Shown here piece after piece: positions 34,677 to 49,836 of a DNA stretch of 64,000 bases; position 1 is the first letter of the stretch, and each line of letters opens with the position of its first letter. Under the pieces are notes generated by a model. That model saw only the letters and a program-made list of their open reading frames with translations, was not told the DNA's origin and ran no database searches. Source of the stretch: Manihot esculenta (Eukaryota; Streptophyta; Magnoliopsida; Malpighiales; Euphorbiaceae); assembly GCF_001659605.2 (NCBI RefSeq), contig NC_035161.2, forward strand, positions 28,753,691-28,817,690, given 5' to 3'. Made by a program: the position numbers and the translations under genes.

Positions 34677-37600
34677 TTAAAACGCACCCTCAGCTTTCTT
34701 TGAAATGGCGATCACATTAAAGTTGAGGGAGTCTGGGTTTTCCTGGATCATGTTCCGTATAACTTTTGCTGCATCCTACCATGAGACAAAACATCAATAC
34801 GTAAGACTTGAAAGCTCACATGCATATCTGATGCCTCAATAGACTGTCACATTAAAAGAATGCAACCTCCATTCCTGCTCATTTGGGTTCGAAGCCGCCA
34901 ACAAGGCCTCACTTCAAGCCACATAATCTAATATCATCAAGTTGGGCGACAGACACACACACAGGGGAGGCTCCTCTTTCTCATTTCCCAGGTTCAGAAT
35001 AGAATTTTGACTGACCGACCAAATAAAAACCAACCCTGTGCACTAGCAGTATTGTCTAGCCCATGATAAAATATTAATCTCAGTTTATTTAGGCTTGACT
35101 CTATTGTTTCACAGTATGAAGCATAGTTAATTTATTTTTAGTTAGCAATTAGTTTGTTAAGGAAAGAACCTTTTCTGGTCAGTTAAGCCGTCAGCTGGAA
35201 CCATTTTCTTTAGTAGCTTGTATAATTAAGCTGCTTAGAACTCCTTCAAGCTAATCTCAGTTTTGCACAACTTGTTTCTCTTCATTTTCTGGTTACAAAT
35301 CATTACAGGGGAGGTGCAAATCTCTTTTATTTGCAATTAAGAAAACCATTTCATTTTGTTCTAGTACTTCACCATTATTTTTTAAAACAATTGAAAACAT
35401 TTGATTTTGTTCTTTCTCAGCAGCAACATAAAAAATTAAAAAAGAAAAAGAAAAACATAAAAACAGAAACAGAAACAAAAAACTATACTAAAAACTGCAA
35501 ATACAAACCTGCAATAAGCTGCTTGGTGAGGATGCACCATGTGATATTGGTCCTGACTTCCTTCCATCAAGCTCAAAAAGTTCTCCTACACATAGCATGG
35601 TAGGGATTAAGTACACAGTCACATGTGAAAGCAATTACTGAAGTAAAAATATCTGCAAACATTTCTGATTAATTAAGCACAGCACATGAGGGCTTCATTT
35701 TCTCATTTATTTTTTCATACTTTAGAAAAAAAACACATTTGAGAGTTTCTACCTTCCACACATGTGAAGCAGATAAAGTGCGAGTCCACATTATCTGAAG
35801 CCTGCACACACACAAAAAAAATGGTAAGATAATGAAGTACCAAAATTAATATCAATAAAGCATGGCTACTTGTCAGTATTTTCATTCATTTGGCCAAAAA
35901 GAGAAGGAATGAATATTTACAAACTCCTATCAGGCATTGTCAACCCAGTGCATTGTGTAACTTCACATATAGATCAAACTTATCCCTTCATCCCTAACCA
36001 AATCACCTGCTTTCACCCTTGTAATGAGTATTCTCTCAAAGTCCAAAGATCAGCCTAGCCTTCTCAACTCTCAGAGGATAAAACTTCCTCGCAATCACTT
36101 TGCTAACTCATCCAACCTTCCAAAGTAAGATGGTTGAAAACCATTTTACAACCATTTCTCCGCTTATTTGTTTTTAGTTACCAATGTCAACACCCTTTCA
36201 CTGGTTTTGGAGTGACTTGAACAGACAAACTTTATGGTCCTCCATTGTCCAGAATACATCAACCACTTATTTTCTTCAGGTACAATACAAACAACAGGCT
36301 ACTTGCCATCAAATTCCTTACAGAAGAAACATACTTCAACTCAATCAAAATATAACTTTGGCTATTGAATACCCTCATCATCAGAGATCCTAAAATGGAA
36401 TTTCAATGCAGCCCTGGTAATAATGGTAAAATATTAAAAGATTATTGTTCATGCTTGTATGCACAGAACAATAGCATTTTATGTCAGCATATCAAGAATT
36501 TTGTCAACAAGAGGAACTAATATGAATATTATAATTCAATCAAAAACTGAAATCATTATGACACTTACCTCTGTATCACCAGCTGTAGCTGCTACAGAAT
36601 GAGCAACTTCCATTTCTCTGTCATTCTCAAGAAATGCAGCACGCTACACAACATACATGGAAAAGGAAAAATAATAAGAGAAATGTGAGGATGCCATAAT
36701 TAGTTATCATCAAAACTTCAAATTATGTATTTGTAGGGGTCCAGGTTGGAAAGAGAAGCAGAAAAACGAAAAGAGAAGTGAAAGAAGGGAAACCTCCAGA
36801 GGACCCATCTTTGCAGTGGATTTGAAAAACTTATCCAAGAATGATCCCTTAACTGAAATAATAAGTTAAATATCAAACCATAATTAATAGATCAAGTAAT
36901 AGGGAGTTTGAAAATGGATTGTAAATTTTTAATAACCATGATAGATACAAAAAGGTGTTTAGTTAATAACTCCTCGCATATGTTGGGATTCTGAAATTTC
37001 AGGACAGCAATAAAACACCTAAAGCTTTTCTTCTATGAGAATCCATAAGCTTTGAAGGGTCACATAGATCAACAATAGAAGGTAAGCATACAGTTTATCC
37101 TCACTAATCTTTTGTCAATTGCACGATACAGCCCGTCAACTTGACATCCAGTCTGAACAATGAGAGTGCAAATTGATAAACATAATAGGTCCATTCATCA
37201 ATTTTTAAGAGCTCAACTTCTCATCTATATCTTTTTGCACCCAGTGCAAACTCAGCCTACCCTATCATAATCAGAAGCAACCAAAACTGAATGCATAACT
37301 GATTTGATAAGGGGCACTTGTCCACTCCAATCCCATTGTCAATATTTGGTTTTCAGAAAAAGTGAGGGAACCGTGAATAAAAGATAAACAAACCAACTTA
37401 CCGAGCATGATCTCTGAAGTGATGTTACCAACAGCATGAAGAAGCCCTATTGTTCCACAAGCATTACCCACAGTTTGTTTCATGAAATAAACTTTACTGC
37501 TAAGTTCCTGTTGCCAACATTGAACAATCATTACCGGATTGTCCAAGCAAAATGAAAAGAAAAATTGTAAACTAAGATGTTTCAAGCCATCATTATAAAA

Positions 37601-39022
37601 AACTACAGAGTTGGAAAGAAGACTTCGGTCTCACTAATTAGAGAACCTTCTAAGGTTTTTCAGGGTGAAGAATATAAAAAACCTTATGATGATTTCCCAA
37701 TGTTAAAAAAAATAAAATAAAATCCATGTCTAAAATTTGCAGAAGCTTAGAAATATCAAAATGGACCTAAAAATGAACCTCATCTGATTGAATAAAGTCA
37801 TTAATCAGAAGCTAAGCCGTTTCAGCTGAAATAGACTCTGTACCAAATAATTCTTTACCTCTAGCATTGAGGTAGACAACAGAAATCAACATTCCATTAA
37901 GGTGGGGTATATCATTTATCATGCAGTTAATAAATATATCTATCCAGCAACACTAATCTAAGCTTATGAACCTTTGTCCTTTATTCCAAAACTAAAATTT
38001 CACATGTCTGCAAAATGTACGTGGATGCTAATATCTGTGTTGAAAATTAAATTTATTGGGAAAATAACACAGGGCATCTAACTGATAAAAGTTTTCATCA
38101 ATTCCGTGATTGACTCATGGTTTATATGCACAAAACAACTTCATACAAATATTTTAGTTGCAGAAAAAGCATCTGGATGACGAGCATGACTCATGTTTTA
38201 GAGTACAAAAATCAAATTGAACATAAAATTAAATTAGAGCTCACCTTTTGCACTCCTTCCTGCCGCATCCTTTCTTCTTCACTCTAAAAAAGAATTAATA
38301 TATTCATAAAAATCAATGGAAAATAAAATTTGAATTGCAAATCTTACAAGCTCATCGAGTTGCATCAAACACTTAATTTAAATTGAGGCACATTAAAAGG
38401 TAAGAAACAAATAAAAGAGTAAAGAGAAGTCCTACAAGTAATTGAAGACAACAAAAATGATGGTTTCAAATGCCAAAATAAATGCAAAACGAAAGGAAAG
38501 AAAAGGAAAACAAACCTTCTGAGTGATGGGATAGAGGAACAGAACGGCAAGAACAGGCTTCGGAACCATTTCCAAGAGCTCCTCATCCAAGCCATAAACA
38601 TCATAGCACTCAGCTTCTCTCTCCGGAAGACCTAAGCCCCAAAGGAACTGCACAACGAAAATACCAAGAGATAACATACTAAAATGGCTTCCAAACAAAT
38701 CCAATAAAAAAATTAGATATATAGAAATTTTAAATCAGAATAAGAAAAAACCAGAAAGAGTTTTCAACGTAAAGCAAAAAATAAGCATATTACGATAAGC
38801 TAATTGATTAATTTTCATATAGAAACTTTCCCAGGAACCAAACACAAGCATGAAAAAAAAAATAAAACTCTGAATTGGGCTGAAGCAAATTTAATCAAAC
38901 AGATGATGAATCAAAGAAAAAGAAAGGATTTCCAGAGATATCGGAACCTGGTTCATAACATCTGGATTAGCTTCAAGAGGAAGCCACCGCTTAGCAGAGG
39001 GACTTTCGTCCGGGGTTGCCAT
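34677..39022 (-). CDS. Ubiquitin carboxyl-terminal hydrolase, UCHL3/UCH3 type (9 exons)
   Basis: A cysteine protease of family C12 that removes small adducts from the ubiquitin C-terminus in cytosol and nucleus. Coding exons read right to left: 38948-39022, 38516-38647, 38245-38283, 37402-37507, 36794-36852, 36569-36643, 35753-35801, 35509-35585, 34677-34775; all introns are GT-AG and the sum is 711 nt, 236 residues, matching the family length. The catalytic set is complete: Gln93 and Cys99 in [11 protein letters not shown], His170 in DSHFICFTC, Asp185 in ELDGRKSGP. The protein starts [20 protein letters not shown] and ends SKKAEGAF. An upstream in-frame Met at 39170 is not used in the family, so the ATG at 39020-39022 was chosen. 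The gene looks functional. No alternative family is plausible. Confidence 0.95.
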
Positions 39023-41445
39023 TTGGTGTTCTACTTGTCTAGTGGAAAAGAGATTCGGAACGCCGGAAGAAAAAAGGTAGTGAAAAGCTATAAAAAGGTT
39101 TTGGCTGGGTTTTAACATGCAATTTCTGGCCTCAGTTATAAAAGGGCGAAACGCTACGAATCTGTTTTTCACAAAAATAATTTTTCGAATAGCTATAATT
39201 ATAATTTTTAATTTTAAATAATAAAATTATATTTTTCGAATAGCTATAAAAAATTTTATTGTTTTATAAATTAATTTAAATCAATAAAAATATTTAAAAT
39301 TGTAAATTTTATTGTAATTATATATAATTTTAAAATTTAAATTAAAGCATATGTTGTTAACATATAATTTATTTTATTATATTTAAATATTATTAATATA
39401 AAAATTTAAAATTTTTTATTTTTCTATTTTCTTTCATTTTTTATTCTAAATGCAACATTTGTACTTGTAATTTTTATATATTTTTAATGACATTAAAATA
39501 GTTTTTGTTTTTGAAATTTATTGTAATAGGTATTTAATCTATTTTTTAAAATTTTAATTATTAATACATCAAAATATGTAAACGAGTTACATGCAATTTA
39601 TATTAAAAGTGTATTAAATACACATGTGAAATATTTTCCTTTTATTCCCTTCCACCAACAAAAATAAGTTTACTTTCCGTTTTCATTTATTTCAAAATAT
39701 AGGCTACTTTTCTTGTTGAAAATACAATTTATTTATTATCCTTGTTTTTATGCATTAAAAATCAAAATTTATTAATCCAAAAAATAATTTAATAATATAG
39801 TAATATATATAGAGAATATGTTTAAGCAAAATAATATACATTTATTGCTTTTAATTATATTAACTATATTATATTAATGTACATGAATTAAAAAAATAAC
39901 TATATTATAAATATATTATTTTAAATTAAATTTATATAAAATAATGTGACTAAAATAAAATTGAACTACGATAGATTAATTTATAAAAGAAAAAGAGCGA
40001 GATAATATGAGCAACCACTTATACAATAAACGAATGTAATTTTGAATTTAAAATGAGCGTGTAAAAATATTTTAAGAAAGTGAAGTTAATTATCAAATAT
40101 TCTAGAAATTTGAGTGATACATGAATAAGAAATCTCATAATTATAAATGTAATGAAAATTTATTAGATTATAATAAAATATTTAAAAAAGAGCGAATTTT
40201 GATGATATATCGAATGGTATAGTGTCTTAATTTTTTTTTTATGAGTGAAATCTCTGCGAAAGCATGTGAACTTATTAGATTCTTGCTATATGATTATTTT
40301 TTATAATAACAGCTCACGATTTATTTTAGATAATTATTATATCGCATTAATATATTCATTTAATTGAAAAATAATAAATTATAAAAAATTATTAATAAAT
40401 TTATTTAAAACATAGTAAGTTTCATATATAAATATAATATTCTAATTTTTAATAGATCATAAAATTGAAAGTTTTCATACTGAATCATTCTATTCAAACC
40501 ATGAAAAACTCACTAAAAAATATCAAACCAAAACTCAATAAACAATAATTTTAATTAATATATCAATCAAAATTAAAATTAATCTTTTCTCTAAAAAAAT
40601 TAAAAAAAAATGATTAACGAAATAAAAATACATTTTAATTAATTTAAAAATAATAAAAATTGATGTAGTTAATTTTAATATAATACAGAAACTTGATAGC
40701 TAAAACTTATTTTGTTTTTTCTAGACAATTACAAATTGGTTCTATACGTTTGAGTAATTCTGAGATCATGCCTCAGCAATAAACACATGTGATATTTAAT
40801 TTATTAAGTATTGATTTTTTTGTAATTATTGTTACAATAATTTTTAATAAAACTAACACACGAAATATTATATATAATTTTTATTCATAATAAAAACAAT
40901 ATTTTATATATACTATCTAATCAAATATTTAAAATATATTATTTTTAAAAAAAATTATGATTTTGTGTGCTATTAATTTAATAGACAAGAATTATTAATT
41001 AATATCTAAACCAAATTCCTATTTCAGATGCAATTTTTATCAAATTTAATAGAAAAATAATTATTATATTGAATTATTTAAAATAGAATTTGAGAAAGTA
41101 AGGCATGTTGTTCTTTCAAGTAATTTTGTTAATTAATTATACAATAAGTTAAAGCATTTTTGGTAGTTGTTAACTTTGAGCCTGTTTTTCCTTCCATTTA
41201 AAAGAGCATCTCATTTAAGCGTACAACACCACAACAACTCTCTTGTTTGTTTGCGTATTTCAGTATATACACTCATCTAATTAAAAAAAAAAAAAGAAAT
41301 AAAAAATAAATTGCAGTAAATCTTATCTAAAATATAATAAAGATAATATATAAATATAATATTTTAATTTTAAATTGACTGAATATAAATTAATTTATAC
41401 ATCCGAATGCAAACAATTTAATTTTTTCTTGCAAAAATGGAGAAA
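39023..41445. other. AT-rich intergenic DNA
   Basis: After the short promoter of the hydrolase gene (to about 39180) the sequence is very AT-rich with no gene. One arm of a direct repeat lies at 40458-40543. Confidence 0.7.
40458..40543. repeat. Distal copy of an 85 bp direct repeat from the AP2/B3 gene 3' flank
   Basis: CATAAAATTGAAAGTTTTCA through AAACTCAATAAACA matches 41446-41529 with a few substitutions and a small indel. Flanking sequences do not match. Confidence 0.85.
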
Positions 41446-41529
41446 CATAAAATTGAAAGTTTTCATACTGAATCATACTGTTCAAACCATGAAAAACCCA
41501 CTAAAAGCCAAACCAAAACTCAAGAAACA
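41446..41529. repeat. Proximal copy of the direct repeat, in the AP2/B3 3' UTR
   Basis: It ends 53 bp past the stop codon of the AP2/B3 gene and so probably lies in its 3' UTR. Its partner is about 1 kb further downstream of the gene. Confidence 0.85.
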
Positions 41530-41581
41530 GCTACAACAATAGCAAGCATTCTTACCCACTGAAACATCTCAGAGAAAGAGC

Positions 41582-42538
41582 TTATAATTTGGTCTTTTTT
41601 TTTTTGCTAATTTGGACACCAAAAAGCTTAACTCCATCGTCTGTCTCCTGTTCTTCAATGTCTTCAGCATCAACTTCATTGTTTGATCTTTTCTTTGCAT
41701 TTCTTTCCTTGTCTAAATTCCCTGTAACAGCATCAGTTTCCACACTGCTACATTGAGCATCTATCATGTAAAAAACTCTTTTTTGAGTCTCCCTTTGATA
41801 CTCACATCTATAAAAAAAGACACAGTCTTTTGGCTTCAGGTTATTCATCCTGAGAAAATGTTTCCAGCCTTTCGTAAACACAAACGTCTGAGTACTTTTC
41901 CAGTAAGAATACCGAAAAGTCCATGGACGACAGTGCCTGTCGAAGAACGTTAATTCAATCGACTTGCTTCCATTTTCATCTCCTCCACCAGCTGAGCTCA
42001 CACCAGCCAGTGGAGGAAAATACTGCATTGCATATTCCTTAGGGATGTGAAATCCCTTGATGTGAGTAACATCAGTTTGTGTCAATTCCTTTCGGAACAG
42101 CATTTGATATGAGATCCCGTGCTGCTGATTTGCTTGATTTCTTGCAGCATGTTCCCTCATCAGAGATTGATCAGCGAGGTAACTTGTAAATTTGGACATG
42201 TATGTTTTGCTCTTGATCATATCAAGAATACTTTCATTTGAGTAGCGGCTCTGGAATTTGGTCTCCTGAACTGAGTAAATTGTCATTGGGAAGTTGAGTG
42301 GAGCATCACTTCTCTGAAGCTTGATGGCTGCTCTGTCATAAGCCATTGCTGCCTCTTCCTCCAGATCATAAGTTCCCAGCCAGTGAGCCTTGTATTTGAA
42401 TGCGATTCGTGCACCCCACTTGCCGCTTTTAAGAGAAATTACGCCTTTGAGTTTTGAAGAGGAGCCTCTCGCACTGCTGCTGCAATGCTTGGTGCTCTGC
42501 TGATTTCTGTTCATGATGTTCAAGTTTGAACTTTGCAT
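41582..42538 (-). CDS. AP2/B3 transcription factor, RAV-like (At1g51120/At1g50680 type)
   Basis: A 318-residue intronless nuclear DNA-binding protein. The AP2 domain is at residues about 29-84 (LKGVISLKSGKWGARI, HWLGTYDLEEEAAMAYDRAA); the B3 domain is at about 147-262 (LFRKELTQTDVTHIKGFHIP, FRYSYWKSTQTFVFTKGW). The linker YSNESILDMIKSKTYMSKF and the C-terminal KLFGV (residues 304-308) match the RAV subclass with a C-terminal (R/K)LFGV repression motif, so a repressor role is likely but inferred. The longer ORF begins with TTG at 42574; the first ATG is at 42536-42538. A TATAAATA box lies upstream at 42624-42631. It looks intact. Compared with canonical RAVs the AP2 start is diverged (KLKGV instead of YKGV), as in the At1g50680 group. 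Confidence 0.93.
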   Translation of the reverse strand: MQSSNLNIMNRNQQSTKHCSSSARGSSSKLKGVISLKSGKWGARIAFKYKAHWLGTYDLEEEAAMAYDRAAIKLQRSDAPLNFPMTIYSVQETKFQSRYSNESILDMIKSKTYMSKFTSYLADQSLMREHAARNQANQQHGISYQMLFRKELTQTDVTHIKGFHIPKEYAMQYFPPLAGVSSAGGGDENGSKSIELTFFDRHCRPWTFRYSYWKSTQTFVFTKGWKHFLRMNNLKPKDCVFFYRCEYQRETQKRVFYMIDAQCSSVETDAVTGNLDKERNAKKRSNNEVDAEDIEEQETDDGVKLFGVQISKKKKTKL

Positions 42539-42623
42539 CGTTTTGCTTACTCTTGAATCTGAATTCCTCTCCAATTTCTCTAGTATTGAAGAAAATAATG
42601 GATACTACAACAAAGCTATTGTG

Positions 42624-42631
42624 TATTTATA
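42624..42631 (-). promoter_or_regulatory. TATA box of the AP2/B3 gene
   Basis: TATAAATA on the minus strand, 86 bp before the ATG. Confidence 0.6.
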
Positions 42632-42649
42632 AGAAGAAGAACGCATTAT

Positions 42650-43858
42650 CTTGCAGGATAGAGACATTAAATTAGTACAGCAAAATTGAGACTTTGTTAT
42701 GGTAAGTCTAAAAAGTCTTAGTTGGAGAAGGCAAATATGAGAGCTTGCAAATAATTTTCTGAGAAATGGAAAAAAAATAATCAGGGAATTATCAATAATA
42801 ATAAAAATAATAATAAAAAAGGATGAAATTTATGCAGACATATCAATTCCATTGCAGAAAAACTCACCTGCAAGATGGAAGATATGACATATCTGCATAA
42901 TTATTTTCTAAAAAAAATAATAATAATAATAAATTAGCATTTCAATGTCAATTACTTGATATGTTTATATCCATGTTTTAGTTCAATCTCAGTGAAGTGT
43001 TCTTTTTTTTTTGCCTCTGAATGATTCTCTCACTTCCTAATATGGAATAAGAAAAGTTAATTATCAACTTAATACTTATAATTTAATTGGGATAATTGCC
43101 AATTTAATCATATACTTTACAAAAACTTACAATTTTATCTTATATTTAAAAATTATCAATTAAATTCTGTAATTTAAATATTTAATTATTATATCATACT
43201 ATCACTTAAATTATTAATTAAATAACAGTAAAGCGGAATCATTATTACGTCACTTACCATGTAAACGTATCAAAAATTTCCAAATTATCCCTCACTTTTA
43301 AATTAACTAAATGTTAAAAAAAAATTTTTTTTATTTCGTGTATAAAACACATTTACCAATGTGGTCTCTTCTTGTTTTTTTTATACATATAGTGGCTATG
43401 TCCATAATCGTATCAGACAATCTAGGTATTTTAAAGTTGTCATGTATGAAGAAAACAAAAACTGTTAAGGATGTCTTTGAAAGAGTAAGGCAGAATGAGA
43501 AGATATTACTTTGAATGAAATTTAATCCAAGCCAATTGATTTGATTTCAGACCAGAATCAAAATTTTGTAAACGTGTGATGTCCCATCAGTCATTTAACT
43601 TTAGATCTTTTCTGCAAGTCTGAAAATTGATCCATCACCACACTTCTGAAAAAATTGCCACAGGTGCCAAATTTATTATTATTATTATGTAAAAGGCGTA
43701 CAACAATCCAACGGTATGCACCTGTGATTGCTCATCAGCATTAATAATTTTATTTCTTTGGCTTGAAATTGCTGATCGTTTCAATTTCACTGGTACCTTG
43801 GTTCTGCATTTCAGCAACACTGTCAAGAAATTGCCTGTTAGTATCATTTTTGTGCTGT
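42650..43858. other. Intergenic DNA with a repeat-like AT-rich block
   Basis: Around 43075-43260 the sequence resembles decayed dispersed repeats of the 'AATTTAATCATATACTTTAC' kind seen in plant non-autonomous elements; ends are not defined. No gene is supported; 43640-43858 is probably the 3' UTR of the hydratase gene. Confidence 0.5.
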
Positions 43859-47321
<3,463 letters not shown>

Positions 47322-49836
47322 CAGCGTTTTGAACTCGAGGTAAAAAAATGTTAACAAAATTTGTGAAAGCTCCGAGCCTCCTGTGCTGCGATACAATGGC
47401 CGGCGAGAGCAGAGAGTGAGTGCCGGTAGCGATGAATTTCACAGATACTACAGTAAACTACACTTTAATCTTAAATTTCAATAGGATAATATTTATATTT
47501 TTAAAATTATACACTTAAATTTTATATTAATAATATAATTAATTAAAAAGAAAATAAATATTTAAAATATTTTTATGAATATTTAAATTTTTTTAATATA
47601 AATAAAAAAATGTATATTATAAAAACTACATTAGGATTTTTGAATGTAATTAATTGATCTATATTTATATTTTTAAAATTAAATTTTAAATTTTTATATT
47701 TAATTTATTTAAAATTATATTTTTTTCTTATATAATATTAGTTTAAAATTAATAAGTTAAATTTTTTAAAAAAATATAATTTTTTAAAATACTTTATATA
47801 AAAATTTAGAATTTATCTAAAAGTTATTTAGTCATATCTTTAAAATGAATACTCATCATTTTACTAAAAGGAGTGGTGATTTTTTCAATTCCATAATTTT
47901 TATTTATTTATTTTTAATTGTCTTAAAAATATTATCTATTTTTTTATAATATATAAATTAATTATTATAATTTTATTTTATTTTATTTTTAATAAATTTA
48001 ATAAAATTTCTCTTAATATTTAATAAAATTTAATATATCTAAAAATATAATAAAAAAATAATAAATATTATATTTTTTAATGTGTAAAAATAAAATAAAT
48101 AAAAATTATGAGAGTATTTATTAAAAAATTGTTTAATCATATTTATTATTATAATAATTAAAAAGATATTTATTATTAAATAAGCATGCAATGAATTTGA
48201 AAATAAAGAGAAAATATAATAAAATATTTAATAAAACTAGCTTAGCATAACCATATAAACATCTACGATAGTCTTTATCTACTTATTTTTTAAGCTTATA
48301 ATTTCATAAGAATGCTATAAATAAATAGATTAATTTATTTTTGGAGAAACACTCTCTTAGAGTCTGTTTAATATTGTTATTAAAACTGAGAGAAATAATT
48401 TTTTAAAATAATTTAATTAAAATTGTATTAAAAAATCATTAAAAATAAATTTGACAAATTTTTAATTATAAAAACATTAAAATAATAAAATAATTATTTT
48501 TAAATTATATTTTTCAACCTGTAAAAAAATTATTTTAAAGCAATTTTGCCTTTGAAACTTTAATGCCAACTACATACTTAGTCTTATTAATTTATTTTCT
48601 TGTATGTTAACAAAGTAGAGATTTTTTTTTTTTTTGAATTGCAAAACGATTGCAGGCCCTGAGGGCAACAAAGTGGAAAATAACGATAAAAAAGGTGAAG
48701 AATAACCACAAATGGCTACCTGCATCAAGGGGGAAGGCCAAATTTAGCCATGTAGCTCTACTTTGATGATCCCACCACTCCCAGAAAAATAAGCGATTGT
48801 CAAAAATAATTTATATTTAAAAAAAATTTTAAATATTTCTTATTTTTTTATAAAAAATATTTTTTAATGAGATAATTTATTTTTTATTATTTAATTTTAA
48901 TTTAAAAATAAAATTTATTAAAAAATTTATATATAAAGACATTAATAAATATATCGAGATGTAAAAATAACTTTATTTTTTAAAAAAAATTATTTTTTTT
49001 AAATTATTTTTTTATCAAAAAATATTATTTATTAATTAAATTTTTTAAATACTTCAAATATAATTAAATTTTTTAAATACTCTAAATATCAAAAAATATG
49101 ACAAATACTTTCTTAAAAAATATTTTTCAAACTTAAATATAAATTAATTATTTTTTTATGATTGAGATGCTTAAAAAATTTAATAAAAAATATTTTTTTA
49201 GTTAAAGAAAAAAATTAAACATGGAAAATAACTTTCCATTCTAAAAAAGAAGTCATTTTTCACTTTAAAATTCTTATTGAGATCTTTTTATATAAATTTA
49301 TTAATATATTTTATTTTTAAAATTAAAATTAAATAATAAAAAATAAATTATTTTGTACCAATAAATGGTGAACAATAAACATAGAAAAACAAATTTTTAG
49401 ATTTTGTTTGAGAGTAGATTCTTTCACAGTAATGAATTGTTTTCAAAAAATTTAAAAACTTCAGATTTATGATTGGGAGAGAATATTTTTTAAAAAAGTT
49501 GTAAAAACCAACCACTAAATTAATGGTTAAGAAAACGATATCTTTATTTAAATAAAAAATTATGAAAAAGCTTATTTTACTTTACATGATGTAGCAAAAT
49601 TATGAACTGTAAAATTCCGAAAAAATAAAAGGTGGGCTTGGATTGAATGAGATTACTGTAACGTTGTATCCTTGACAATTACAACAGAGACGAATGAGCC
49701 CCAATTACATTCCATTTTACAGGAAAAGAATGTTAATATTTCAAGTATGGCTCAATGATTAGGATTTAGGAATGTAAAGAATGGGTTAAAGGCAGCTGAA
49801 AATCAAGACCATATATATATATATATGATCCTGTCA
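47322..49836. other. AT-rich intergenic DNA between the hydratase and VRN2-like genes
   Basis: No gene is present. A poly(T)-headed 170 bp insert at 48621-48790 is listed separately. The right end holds the 3' UTR of the VRN2-like gene with an (AT)n run at 49811-49826. Confidence 0.7.
48621..48790 (-). mobile_element. Probable LINE 3' end (poly(A)-tailed fragment)
   Basis: On the minus strand the block ends GCCCTCAGGGCCTGCAATCG followed shortly by about 15 A residues, and is far less AT-rich than its flanks. A poly(A)-terminated, 5'-truncated insert is typical of a LINE or other retrotransposed RNA. No target-site duplication was found. Confidence 0.5.

Noticed and set aside
42539..42574. 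Extension of the AP2/B3 protein by 12 residues
   Set aside because: It begins at TTG; the first ATG is at 42536-42538.
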